Shown one piece after another: positions 17,609-24,619 of a stretch of DNA of 64,000 nt. How positions within the stretch are numbered: position 1 is the stretch's first letter; every line of letters starts with the position of its first letter. The DNA is from Rhodococcus marinonascens NBRC 14363. GTDB lineage: Bacteria; Actinomycetota; Actinomycetes; Mycobacteriales; Mycobacteriaceae. Location: contig NZ_BCXB01000009.1 in NCBI RefSeq assembly GCF_001894885.1, positions 62,001 through 126,000 of the forward strand. The letters are read 5' to 3'. Made by a program: the position numbers and the translations under genes. Below the pieces are notes generated by a model, which was not told the DNA's origin, did no database searches, and saw nothing but the letters and a program-made list of their open reading frames with translations.

Positions 17609-18247
17609 ATGGCGGTAGTCGGATATGCGCGAGTGAGCACCACTGAACAGAACCCGCAGCTTCAACTCGATGCACTTGAGGCATCTGGCGCAGTGCGGGT
17701 GTTTATCGATCACGGCGTCTCGGGTGCCAAGACATCGCGTCCGCAACTCGACGCCGCCCTTCAGTACCTACGCGAAGGCGACGTGCTCTCCGTGTGGAAG
17801 CTCGATCGCCTGGGTCGCAACACCCAGCACATTCTGGCCTTGGTCGACGAACTGCACGCCCGTGGTGTCGGATTCCGGAGCGTCACCGAAGGGTTGACCA
17901 CGGAGGGGCCGATGGGCCGGGCGATGCTGACCGTAATGGCTGCATTCGCCCAGCTTGAGCGGGACACTTTGATCGAGCGTACTCGGGCAGGTCTGGCTGC
18001 CGCCGCTGCGAACAACCGCAGAGGTGGCCGCAAGCCCAAGCTCAACGATGCGCAGGCCGCCCGCGCCCGTGAGCTGCGTGAGAAGGGGATGACCGCTGCT
18101 GAGGTGGGGAAGTCGATGGGAGTATCACGTGCGACGGTGTACCGGTACCTTGGCGATGACAAGTCGGCCACGCACGCAGAGGCAGTCAGCGAAGCGTCGC
18201 TGCGAGTCGCCGAAGTGTCTGCTGAATTGAATCGGCGGCTAAGCTAG
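17609..18247 (+). CDS. serine recombinase (resolvase/invertase family)
   Basis: A 212-aa small serine recombinase. The catalytic domain shows VVGYARVSTTEQN with the nucleophilic Ser, then WKLDRLGRNTQH with the Arg/Asp cluster and LERDTLIERTRAGLAAA; the C-terminal helix-turn-helix is in GGRKPKLNDAQAARARELRE and VGKSMGVSRATVYRYL. Such enzymes resolve cointegrates or invert DNA. GGAGG lies 7 bases before ATG 17609. It appears intact, unlike two related fragments in the same island. No transposase partner is next to it. Confidence 0.88.
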   Translation: MAVVGYARVSTTEQNPQLQLDALEASGAVRVFIDHGVSGAKTSRPQLDAALQYLREGDVLSVWKLDRLGRNTQHILALVDELHARGVGFRSVTEGLTTEGPMGRAMLTVMAAFAQLERDTLIERTRAGLAAAAANNRRGGRKPKLNDAQAARARELREKGMTAAEVGKSMGVSRATVYRYLGDDKSATHAEAVSEASLRVAEVSAELNRRLS

Positions 18248-18320
18248 GCGCGCCGTCTCAGCGTGCAGCCTGGATGAGGTGGGGGCTTCGTATTTCTGCA
18301 TCGCCACGCTGATGGAATGC

Positions 18321-18692
18321 TCAATCCTCACGGGCATTCCACCTCAGCTCGTCCAGTATCCGCTTCATCTCGGCTCTATCCTCGGGGTCATTGCCAACCC
18401 TTTCAGCATCGGCGCGCAATGTCTGCCAGAATTCCTCCCTTTGGGACTTTGCGTGTTCTGGGTCGTTGACCAACAATGAGAACGTCCGAATCAACCGCCA
18501 CAGACGGTTAGGGACTAGCCATGCTCCATGCTTCCCGGATTCAATCAATACCGGCACCTGCTCCTCGTCGACTTGCCGGATTAGTTGCCCGAGGTCCGAT
18601 GACTCGTTGGTGAGCTGTCGATTCGGCTCGGAAGATTTCTCGACGACCCCGTCCAAGAGTCGGTCTCGCTCGTGATTCTCGTCATTCAGCAT
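18321..18692 (-). CDS. hypothetical protein, possibly Phd-like
   Basis: From ATG 18692 a 123-aa acidic protein. The middle (LGQLIRQVDEEQVPVLIESG then GAWLVPNRLW) recalls the beta-rich core of Phd/YefM antitoxins; the C-terminal part is helical and charged. No toxin gene is adjacent, so an antitoxin role is a guess from the pattern alone. It is convergent with the resolvase. Confidence 0.5.
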   Translation of the reverse strand: MLNDENHERDRLLDGVVEKSSEPNRQLTNESSDLGQLIRQVDEEQVPVLIESGKHGAWLVPNRLWRLIRTFSLLVNDPEHAKSQREEFWQTLRADAERVGNDPEDRAEMKRILDELRWNARED

Positions 18693-19299
18693 GTTGTCAG
18701 TATTGCGCTCGGGACTCGTCGCAGCGAGTCCATCGGACTGCGAATTTGGGCAGGTCCCACAAGGGCGATAGCCGTGCCCGCCTAGAAGAATGCAAAATCG
18801 GGCCCCAATGTCTGGGTGCCCCGATGGCTGACGAGACCGTGGATCCCCCCCGGGGGGGGGCACCCCGCCTCGGGGTCGCATTGCTGTGCGCAGCGCTCAG
18901 TGGATCGCGGTGTGTACGGGTTTTGAGGAAAAAGGTTGCGATCGTTGGTAGGACCAGTCGGAGTGTCTTGTCGTGCGCAGGTCAAGCTTGCGCGGGGGAT
19001 TCGGCGGAGACGGGATCAGCGTACTTGCCTGGAAGCGAGTCGAATCGGCGCTACCGCGAACACGGTGCTTTCCGAGCGACATTCCGTTTGCGTGATGGCT
19101 GGCCGCGGCTGTATGTCGCGAGTTCGGCCACGCCGGCACTCGGTGAAACCGGCGATCTACGGTGAGGATTCGCGAGGCGACTCGATGACGTAGCCGAACA
19201 GTCAGTGACCACATGATGGTTCGACAACAGCTGACCGTTCCTCGGATTGCAGTAAACCGCAATGCGGCGCGCCGCGTTGCGGAACTGACATCCATATGA
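18693..19299. other. intergenic stretch without a supportable gene
   Basis: No frame in this 600-bp stretch has a recognisable product. It contains a C8/G10 homopolymer pair around 18847-18864, which could be a real mutational hot spot or a sequencing weakness. Confidence 0.5.
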
Positions 19300-19321
19300 T
19301 TGAGTACTCATGAGTGCTCAA
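19300..19321 (+). promoter_or_regulatory. 22-bp palindrome before the XRE gene
   Basis: TTGAGTACTCA followed by TGAGTGCTCAA is an inverted repeat with one mismatch. It ends 1 base before the AGGAGG ribosome site of the XRE gene, the natural place for an autoregulatory operator. Confidence 0.55.
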
Positions 19322-19332
19322 TAGGAGGATGT

Positions 19333-20166
19333 ATGAACAAGGTTCGGTCCCGACGGGAAGCACTCGGGTTGACCCAGCAGGACGCTGCAAGGCGTGCGGG
19401 CTTGTCGCTCGCGACCTGGCGCAGACTGGAGGGCGAGGGCCGTCCATCCGCGCGGCGGTCGACCGTGGAAGCAGTGGAGAGGGTTCTGAAGTTGCCTAGA
19501 GGTGGATTAGAGGATCTGCAAGTTGGGCGGGAGGTGCCAATCTCGACAACGCCTCAGTCTGTAGAAGCGGGCTGGATACAACGGATTGCCACCTCCTTCG
19601 ATGGGGACCCGATCACGTCACGTCAGGCCTTCAAGATCGCCATCGCAAGCTCAGGTATGGAAGATGACAGTGTCAGCGGATGGGATGACTATCTGGCAGG
19701 TCGGTGCGCCGTTGATGATCTTCACTTGATAAATCGACTGCCGGACTGGGTGCTCTTCACTGTTAACTCGCATTGGTTGAACCGGTTTCGCGCAACCTTC
19801 GTCAACATCGGGGACAAGATTTGCCGGGGGGAAGTCCCCCACCCTCACTGCGTGGCTGAGCGAGTTGCGCTATGGATCGCTTTTCAGGAGGCCAGGGACT
19901 GCAGTGACGAGATCGACCACGACATGATCGACGGAGAGGGTGGTTGCAGCGCAATCCTTCCTGCGGATCCTGAATTTGACGACGCCTGGGATTCAGCTGA
20001 GGAGGCGCTCTTCACGAATCTTGATTTCGAATTGATGTGGCTAAATCACTTCACACAGTTGATCTCTGGCGACTCGGGTCAGTTGGCCGGAGAACCGACT
20101 GGTCTCGGCAAGTTGCATCCCTTCCGTTGGTGGGAGCAAGACATCGTTGATCGTGACGTCGCATGA
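19333..20166 (+). CDS. XRE-family HTH protein with conserved C-terminal domain
   Basis: A 277-aa protein. Residues 1-55 are an XRE helix-turn-helix (VRSRREALGLTQQDAARRAG, LSLATWRRLEGEGRPSARR). The rest is an acidic, Trp-rich domain without a known name (WDDYLAGRCAVDD, ERVALWIAFQEARDC, FELMWLNHFTQLI, GKLHPFRWWE). AGGAGG precedes ATG 19333. A second, truncated copy of the C-terminal half lies at 23545-23908. Probably a regulator of island genes; the trailing domain may sense a ligand, but nothing shows this directly. Confidence 0.72.
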   Translation: MNKVRSRREALGLTQQDAARRAGLSLATWRRLEGEGRPSARRSTVEAVERVLKLPRGGLEDLQVGREVPISTTPQSVEAGWIQRIATSFDGDPITSRQAFKIAIASSGMEDDSVSGWDDYLAGRCAVDDLHLINRLPDWVLFTVNSHWLNRFRATFVNIGDKICRGEVPHPHCVAERVALWIAFQEARDCSDEIDHDMIDGEGGCSAILPADPEFDDAWDSAEEALFTNLDFELMWLNHFTQLISGDSGQLAGEPTGLGKLHPFRWWEQDIVDRDVA

Positions 20167-20439
20167 CCCCGATGTGGCTGAGTATTGCCACTCTTCGTGG
20201 CGGAAGTTCCCGGCCAGGTTCGCGTCGGAGTCGTCGAACGTGCCCTTGACGGAGTAGTAGTCCTTCGCGCGACAGTGGTGTCGGCGGGCGAACGGCGGTC
20301 TGAACAGGAACAGTCGGCCGCGCGGGAAGCTTGGAATTCAGCTGACACGTTCCCCTTCACGTTGGGCGGCTGACCTAAGGCTGAGTACCACGATGCTGTG
20401 GCGCACCCAGCTATGAGTCCTGTTCTGCTGCAAAATGGT
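20167..20439. other. intergenic stretch
   Basis: No supportable gene. A minus-strand frame at about 20200-20310 reads DYYSVKGTFDDSDANLAGNF and HEEWQYSATSGS, which looks protein-like but has no start or upstream continuation; it may be a gene relic. Confidence 0.35.
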
Positions 20440-20464
20440 GCCCCCACCCGCTAAGGGTGGGGGC
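20440..20464 (+). terminator. hairpin terminator
   Basis: GCCCCCACCC pairs perfectly with GGGTGGGGGC around a 5-base loop and is followed by GTTTCGTCGT. A similar hairpin is found at 20726-20749, on the other side of the small gene between them. Confidence 0.75.
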
Positions 20465-20514
20465 GTTTCGTCGTCTGAGGGAACCGAACCCCGGGCAGCT
20501 GCGTCACATCAGAC

Positions 20515-20724
20515 ATGGACCCAATCGAAGAGGCAGCGAACCGTGACGACGGCGGAGACCCGGACGACCCGAAACTGTTGGAGGCCATCGACTTCGTGCG
20601 CTGGGAGTTGGAAATGCTCCGCTACCGCGACCATATGGATGAAACATCGGCATGGCACCTGGTCTTGTGGGAGTTGGAGATGGTGCGGTGGGTGGCCGAG
20701 CAGGACGACCCGCCGAAATGGTGA
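20515..20724 (+). CDS. small acidic protein with internal repeat
   Basis: A 69-aa protein, strongly acidic and Trp-rich. Two similar blocks, FVRWELEMLRYRD and LVLWELEMVRWVAEQ, suggest an internal duplication forming a pair of amphipathic helices. It sits between two near-identical G/C hairpins. No clear ribosome site is visible and the family is unknown. Confidence 0.42.
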   Translation: MDPIEEAANRDDGGDPDDPKLLEAIDFVRWELEMLRYRDHMDETSAWHLVLWELEMVRWVAEQDDPPKW

Positions 20725-20725
20725 C

Positions 20726-20749
20726 GCCCCCACCCGAGAAGGTGAGGGC
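20726..20749 (+). terminator. hairpin terminator
   Basis: A 9-bp stem with one mismatch (20726-20734 with 20741-20749) begins 2 bases after the small gene stop and is followed by TCCCTTGTCT. Confidence 0.6.
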
Positions 20750-20879
20750 ATCCCTTGTCTCTGGAGCGAGTCACGACCCTCATGCCGCAGTGATCAGGCC
20801 GCCGCAATGATGGAGGCGACCACGAAGATGATCAGCGCCGAGATGAGAATCGATCCGATGATCGCCGGCATGATCTGAG

Positions 20880-21875
20880 AGTGCGTCTGCAAACTCGGTG
20901 TCGGTGTGTGACTGGTGCGGAATGAGTGAACTCCTGGTAGGTCAGTAGGTGCTTGTACCACGACCAACCAGGAGTTCACTTGTCATCATCTCCCATCGTG
21001 CTGTGCCCGTCATGCCCCACCCCGGACAATGCGAGGGCACACCGGTGCGCGGTGTACCCGTCGTCGTCGGTTACGAACGCACAATGGGCGCTTCTCGAAC
21101 CCCTGCTCCCACCACCCGGCAACACCACCGGCAGCGGTGGCCGACCCGAAAAGCACTGCCGCCGTCTCGTGCTCGACGCCATCTTCTACCTCGTGCGGGG
21201 CGGGATCGCCTGGCGGCAGTTGCCGGCGGAGTTCCCGCCCGCCACCACGGTGTATGCGATCTTCGTCCGCTGGGTGCGGGCGGGGGTGTGGCAGCACATT
21301 CACGACGCGCTCCGTGATCGGGTCCGGGTCCGGGGCGGTCGCCGCCCGCTGCCTTCTGCGGTGATCATCGACTCCCAATCGGTTCGCGGCGCCGATACCG
21401 TGCCCCGGTCGAGTCGGGGTTTCGATGCGGGTAAGAAAATCAACGGCCGCAAACGTCACATCGCGGTCGACACCAACGGGTTGCTGCTGGCGGTCGTGGT
21501 GACGATGGCCAGCATTCAGGACCGCGACGGGGCCAACCGATTGCTGTCCGTGCTGCGTGCCCACTGTTCGACGATCACCATGGTGTGGGCTGACGGCGGC
21601 TACGGCGGGCGGTTGCTCGACTGGTCGAAAAAGGTTCTGGCCCTGACGGTTCAGGTTGTCAAACGCACCGATGACGTCAAAGGGTTCAAGGTCCTGCCCC
21701 GGCGGTGGGTGGTCGAGCGAACCTTCGCCTGGATCAGCAAACACCGCCGCTGCGTCCGTGATTACGAAACCCGCCCCGATCATCACGAAGCGATGATTTA
21801 CATCGTCATGATCGCCACCATGTCACGTCGACTCGCCCGCACAGCATGACTCATACCGGAGTTTTCAGACGCACT
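20880..21875 (+). mobile_element. IS5-family insertion sequence
   Basis: A 996-bp element with imperfect terminal inverted repeats (left AGTGCGTCTGCAAACTCGG, right AGTGCGTCTGAAAACTCCGG read from the end) flanked by the direct repeat CTGAG at 20875-20879 and 21876-21880. It carries a single transposase gene and interrupts a DUF2510 gene. Confidence 0.92.
20980..21849 (+). CDS. IS5-family transposase
   Basis: A 289-aa DDE transposase. The N-terminal DUF4096-type region (TNAQWALLEPLLPPP, GGIAWRQLPAEFPP) precedes the catalytic core with the first Asp in VIIDSQSVRG, the second in VWADGGYGGRLL and the Glu in RRWVVERTFAWISKHRR. It cuts and rejoins the IS ends. TTG 20980 preceded by CCAGGAG is taken as start. 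The gene looks intact, so the IS may still move. Confidence 0.9.
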   Translation: MSSSPIVLCPSCPTPDNARAHRCAVYPSSSVTNAQWALLEPLLPPPGNTTGSGGRPEKHCRRLVLDAIFYLVRGGIAWRQLPAEFPPATTVYAIFVRWVRAGVWQHIHDALRDRVRVRGGRRPLPSAVIIDSQSVRGADTVPRSSRGFDAGKKINGRKRHIAVDTNGLLLAVVVTMASIQDRDGANRLLSVLRAHCSTITMVWADGGYGGRLLDWSKKVLALTVQVVKRTDDVKGFKVLPRRWVVERTFAWISKHRRCVRDYETRPDHHEAMIYIVMIATMSRRLARTA

Positions 21876-22070
21876 CTGAGACGCCTTCACCTCTAACACT
21901 GCTACCGGAACGACTGGATCTCGTGTGGCTTCGGTCCAGTCGAACCCATTCCAGTAACGCTGCTTGGTCGGGTTGCCGGGATCAGTTTTCCAGCCTGCGG
22001 GAATCGGGGTTTGCTCAGTCACCCGAGATTCATACCAGATAAACTGGGCGACCACCGCGCGAACCGTGAT

Positions 22071-22090
22071 GCCCCACCCTGGGTGGGGGC
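22071..22090. terminator. hairpin
   Basis: GCCCCACCC pairs with GGGTGGGGGC with a one-base bulge. It lies between two minus-strand genes and resembles the hairpins at 20440 and 20726. Confidence 0.5.
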
Positions 22091-22111
22091 GTTGTGTCGT
22101 TCGGAGGTGCG

Positions 22112-22207
22112 TCAGTCCGCGACGGCCCGGGCGCGCAAACGTCGTGCCGTCGCCTCAAACCCCTTGTCGACAAGCCCTTCGATGACGCGACGCAGTGCTT
22201 TGCTCAT
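22112..22207 (-). CDS. 31-aa small protein
   Basis: A short frame with a good ribosome site (GAGGGAGG) before ATG 22207 and a regular amphipathic helix (SKALRRVIEGLVDKGFEATA). It follows the DUF2637 gene on the same strand, separated by 47 bases. Function unknown; the call rests on the ribosome site and composition. Confidence 0.4.
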   Translation of the reverse strand: MSKALRRVIEGLVDKGFEATARRLRARAVAD

Positions 22208-22254
22208 GTCTTCCTCCCTCATCGATGCTGTTGGTTGCGAGCTTCGGGTGCACG

Positions 22255-23228
22255 CTATCCCGTCGCGGCCTTCGCAACCCACGCGCGTACGGCGTTCCCT
22301 GACGCTCCGATCCGGCGTCCAGCTTCGCGCTGCGAGACCCCGGCTGCGACGAGAGCGAGGGCTTCTGCGATCTGCTCGGGATTGTACTTCGCGCCGGCCG
22401 GGTTCGGCTTGGCGGTGCGCGGCTGCGCATCGTCTTCGCGGCCGACGAGGTGCAGTTGCACTTCGCGGTCGGTGTCATCGGCTGCGCTGCTACGCGTCTG
22501 GGGTTCGCGCTCAACCTGCGCGGCTGCGAGGTGCGCAGGTTGCGAAGTGCGCAGGTCGGGCGTGCTCTTCGCACTGCGCACTGCGCGCTCGTCCTGCGCA
22601 GGGGTGCTACCGGCGTGAGCGCTTCGCGGTCTCCCTGCGCGGTGCTGCTCATCTGATCACTGCTCGGCGCAGTCTTCGCGGCGGGGCGGTGCGAATCCTT
22701 CGTGGGCTGCGACGTGCTCGGTGCGCGGTCGGTCTGCGACGTGTGCGCGACTGCGCGCTTCGCGTCCCCGGATTCGCGGTGCGCCTCTTCGCGCTTCGCG
22801 GGCACGAGGTCATCGTGCGACGTCGCACCCTGCGCAGCCTCGGCCGCCAGCTCCCGTTGCAGCTTCACTGCGAGGTGAGGTGCGACGAGCAGGCACAGCG
22901 GAGGCACCACCGACACGGCCGCGACGGCGAGCGGGGGTAGCGGCCCGGGCGGAAGCATCGCACTGGCGACTGCCGCGACGATCGAGACCAGAGTGCCGGC
23001 GGACAGCAAGCACCAGGCGTAGCCGCGTCGGCGCATCCGCATCACTGCGACGGTGGCGATGACCGCGAGGCCGTCGACGATCAGCGGCCAAGCGTGCGCC
23101 ATGAACGGGCCGTAGTTCGCTCGTGACGCAAGATCGGTGAGCTTTGAGTAGGAGAGCAGGAACGCGAGTCCGGCGATCAGGTAAATGACGCTGACGATCA
23201 CGACGGCATCGAAAGACATGCGCTTCAC
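22255..23228 (-). pseudogene. DUF2637 (Spd-like) membrane protein, frameshifted
   Basis: The N-terminal part from GTG 23228 has four hydrophobic segments in a DUF2637 domain (FDAVVIVSVIYLIAGLAFLL, AHAWPLIVDGLAVIATVAVM, LVSIVAAVASAML, AVSVVPPLCLLVAPHLAV). DUF2637 proteins occur with transfer/spread genes of actinobacterial plasmids. After a long Ser/Thr/Pro-rich linker the matching C-terminus, a helix-turn-helix (QIAEALALVAAGVSQREAG, RIGASGNAVRAWV), lies in a different frame, so a frameshift near 22625 is inferred. GTG 23228 overlaps the stop of the upstream gene. Confidence 0.6.
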
Positions 23229-23560
23229 AGGTCGCCCCCGATCCGTGCGGCGAGGTTGGGGCGGCAGGCGGGGCAGGGGGCGTCGGCGTCGAGCCAACCG
23301 TTATCGCAATCGCAGGCGGGCTTTGTCTGCTCGGCGGCGGCCTGGAATCCAGGTGCAGGCAACGCCTCCCATGCGTCGATCCAGGCGTTCGCGAACCGGG
23401 CCGGGTCCATCGGCCGGTGCAGGGCTTTGGCGTGTGCGGCGAGGGCCGCGGTGCCGTGGACGTCGATCAGGCTGTCGATGGTTGCCCGGTCGGCAGCGGA
23501 GAGGCGGTCGAAGCGTGCGGCGAGTCCGACTGCCCGGATCGCGGATTCGAGTTCGTTGAT
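23225..23560 (-). pseudogene. small zinc-ribbon protein, 5' end replaced
   Basis: The C-terminal 105 residues look genuine: an all-helical part (FDRLSAADRATIDSLIDVHG, FANAWIDAWEALPAP) and a zinc-knuckle CDCDNGWLDADAPCPACRP, of a type seen near Spd/Tra genes. A similar knuckle occurs in the small protein at 25925 in element 2. Upstream of about 23560 the frame runs antisense into a truncated copy of the XRE protein, so its own start has been lost. Confidence 0.5.
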
Positions 23561-23908
23561 ATCGGCGAGCAGATTGGCCGCGGGGAAGTTCCCGATCCGC
23601 AGTGCGTCGCCGAGCGAGTCGCGCTCCGGATCGCCTTTCAGGAAGCTCGGGACTGCAGTGACGAAATGATCAACGGCGATGATGTCGACAGCGAGATTCT
23701 CCCTGTATATTCCGGATTTGATGAAGCCTGGGACCCGGCGGAGGAGGCGTTGTTCGTCAATCTTGACTTTGAATTGATCTGGCTGAATCACTTCACGCGA
23801 GTGATCTTTGGCGACTCGGGTAGCGTGCCCGGTGAAGCCGGTGGCCTTGGTAAGTTGCATCCCTTCCGGTGGTGGGAGCGTGACACACCCGATCATGACC
23901 GGGCATGA
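23545..23908 (+). pseudogene. truncated copy of the XRE protein C-terminus
   Basis: This frame encodes GRGEVPDPQCVAERVALRIA, FQEARDCSDE, FELIWLNHFTRVIFGDSGS and GKLHPFRWWERD, matching the C-terminal half of the protein at 19333-20166 at high identity including third positions. The helix-turn-helix half is missing. It abuts a 5'-truncated gene on the other strand. Confidence 0.75.
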
Positions 23909-24266
23909 CTCCCGTGTGGGCACCTACGGCCGCACAATCGCGCGGGAGGACGCGGTGGGTGCTGCCCCCTCGCTATCTGATTCCAGGGTGTCGGGATGCA
24001 GGAATACCGCATTGGAGGGCGGATCGGCATCCGCGAGTACTCGGTGCACCTCACTCAATGCCGGATGCGTCTAGTAGCGGTCGCCTGAACGCGAACAGCC
24101 GGCGCGCAGGATCTCTGGACTCAACCCACGTCACGTTTACGACACGGAAACAGTGAAAATTCCTGTGATGTAGTGGTAGATCTCCCGTACTTAGCCGCAT
24201 CGATTCCGCAGCTGGAGGTGGGTAACGGCTATCTAATGCGATGCGCTGAAATGATGTTCCCAGTAA
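23909..24266. other. right end of element 1, no gene seen
   Basis: A 358-bp stretch up to attR without a credible gene. It becomes AT-richer toward attR, as expected for integrase arm-binding DNA, but I could not identify repeats shared with the left end. Confidence 0.45.
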
Positions 24267-24312
24267 CGGACGGTTGCTGGTTCGAGTCCAGCCGGGGGAG
24301 CATCGAACGGCC
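24267..24312 (+). repeat. attR of element 1
   Basis: Identical over 46 bases to 7562-7607 and therefore containing the T-arm and acceptor of tRNA-Asn but no 5' half. It does not encode a tRNA by itself. Confidence 0.95.
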
Positions 24313-24340
24313 CTGGACCTGGGGAATCGGGTCCGGGGCC
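24309..24340 (+). terminator. native tRNA-Asn terminator, displaced
   Basis: An 11-bp stem (24309-24319 with 24330-24340, one T-G pair) followed by ATTCTTGTTCT. In the unoccupied chromosome it would stand directly after tRNA-Asn. Confidence 0.7.
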
Positions 24341-24485
24341 ATTCTTGTTCTGGCGCTGCTGCTGCATGTCTCCTCCATCGAAATATGATCGAAATACCGT
24401 GGAACGACGCCTTCCCGCCCGGCTGCAGCTCGACGCCGGCCGCACGGTAACATCGGCACGCCGCGAGAGCGCGTTTCGCGGTGAT

Positions 24486-24559
24486 GGGGCGGTAGCTCAG
24501 TCGGTTAGAGCCGTGGACTCATAATCCATTGGTCGCGGGTTCGAGCCCCGCCCGCCCCA
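24486..24559 (+). tRNA. tRNA-Met (CAT)
   Basis: A 74-base cloverleaf: acceptor GGGGCGG/CCGCCCC, D-arm GCTC/GAGC, anticodon arm GTGGA-CTCATAA-TCCAT with CAT, T-arm GCGGG-TTCGAGC-CCCGC, discriminator A. The form fits elongator Met; a lysidine-modified tRNA-Ile with the same anticodon cannot be excluded by eye. Its 3' half is the attachment site of element 2. Confidence 0.92.
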
Positions 24560-24560
24560 C
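24525..24560 (+). repeat. attL of element 2
   Basis: Thirty-six bases from the 3' strand of the anticodon stem of tRNA-Met to one base past the discriminator, identical to 31274-31309. Confidence 0.94.
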
Positions 24561-24566
24561 GTCAGA

Positions 24567-24594
24567 GCCCATTTCCGAACCTTCGGGAATGGGC
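24567..24594 (+). terminator. element-encoded terminator for tRNA-Met
   Basis: An 11-bp stem with one T-G pair (24567-24577 with 24584-24594) and a 6-base loop, 8 bases after the tRNA. It lies in element DNA, as in element 1. Confidence 0.65.
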
Positions 24595-24603
24595 ATCCAT
24601 CGT

Positions 24604-24619
24604 TTATTCATCGTTTATG
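24604..24619 (+). repeat. 16-bp subterminal repeat, left
   Basis: TTATTCATCGTTTATG occurs here, within the integrase 3' end, and again at 31142-31157 near attR in the same orientation. ATCGTTTA itself is repeated in tandem at the left copy. Candidate arm-type integrase sites. Confidence 0.55.

Larger units (their letters stand above)
20794..22022 (-). pseudogene. DUF2510 membrane protein gene split by an IS
   Basis: The 5' part (22022-21881) encodes TEQTPIPAGWKTDPGNPTK then YWNGFDWTEATRDP, the DUF2510 signature, and the 3' part (20874-20794) encodes a hydrophobic tail IMPAIIGSILISALIIFVVA ending SIIAAA. Removing the 996-bp IS plus one copy of CTGAG joins them in frame (EVKASQ-IMPAIIG) to give a protein of about 76 aa with a C-terminal membrane segment. 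The start is GTG 22022, GTG 22055 being possible. Confidence 0.82.
7562..24312. mobile_element. integrated element 1 in tRNA-Asn (decayed AICE-like island)
   Basis: A 16.75-kb segment is bounded by a 46-bp perfect direct repeat, one copy covering the 3' part of tRNA-Asn and the other at 24267-24312. The first gene inside is a tyrosine recombinase pointing toward the tRNA, then a repressor and an excisionase, the usual layout of tRNA-specific integrative elements. A DUF6011/DUF3631 pair and a DUF2637 protein are familiar from actinomycete integrative and conjugative elements. No FtsK/TraB-type DNA translocase or intact replication initiator is visible, and many genes are broken, so the element is probably defective for transfer. 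Confidence 0.92.

Noticed and set aside
18321-18692. Toxin-antitoxin pair
   Set aside because: A Phd-like pattern is visible but no toxin gene is adjacent.
20200-20310. Minus-strand gene with DYYSVKGTFDDSDANLAGNF
   Set aside because: Protein-like for about 35 residues but without a start, upstream continuation or family match; kept only as a possible relic in the intergenic entry.
24267-24312. Second tRNA-Asn gene
   Set aside because: The 5' half and the anticodon are missing; it is attR of element 1.
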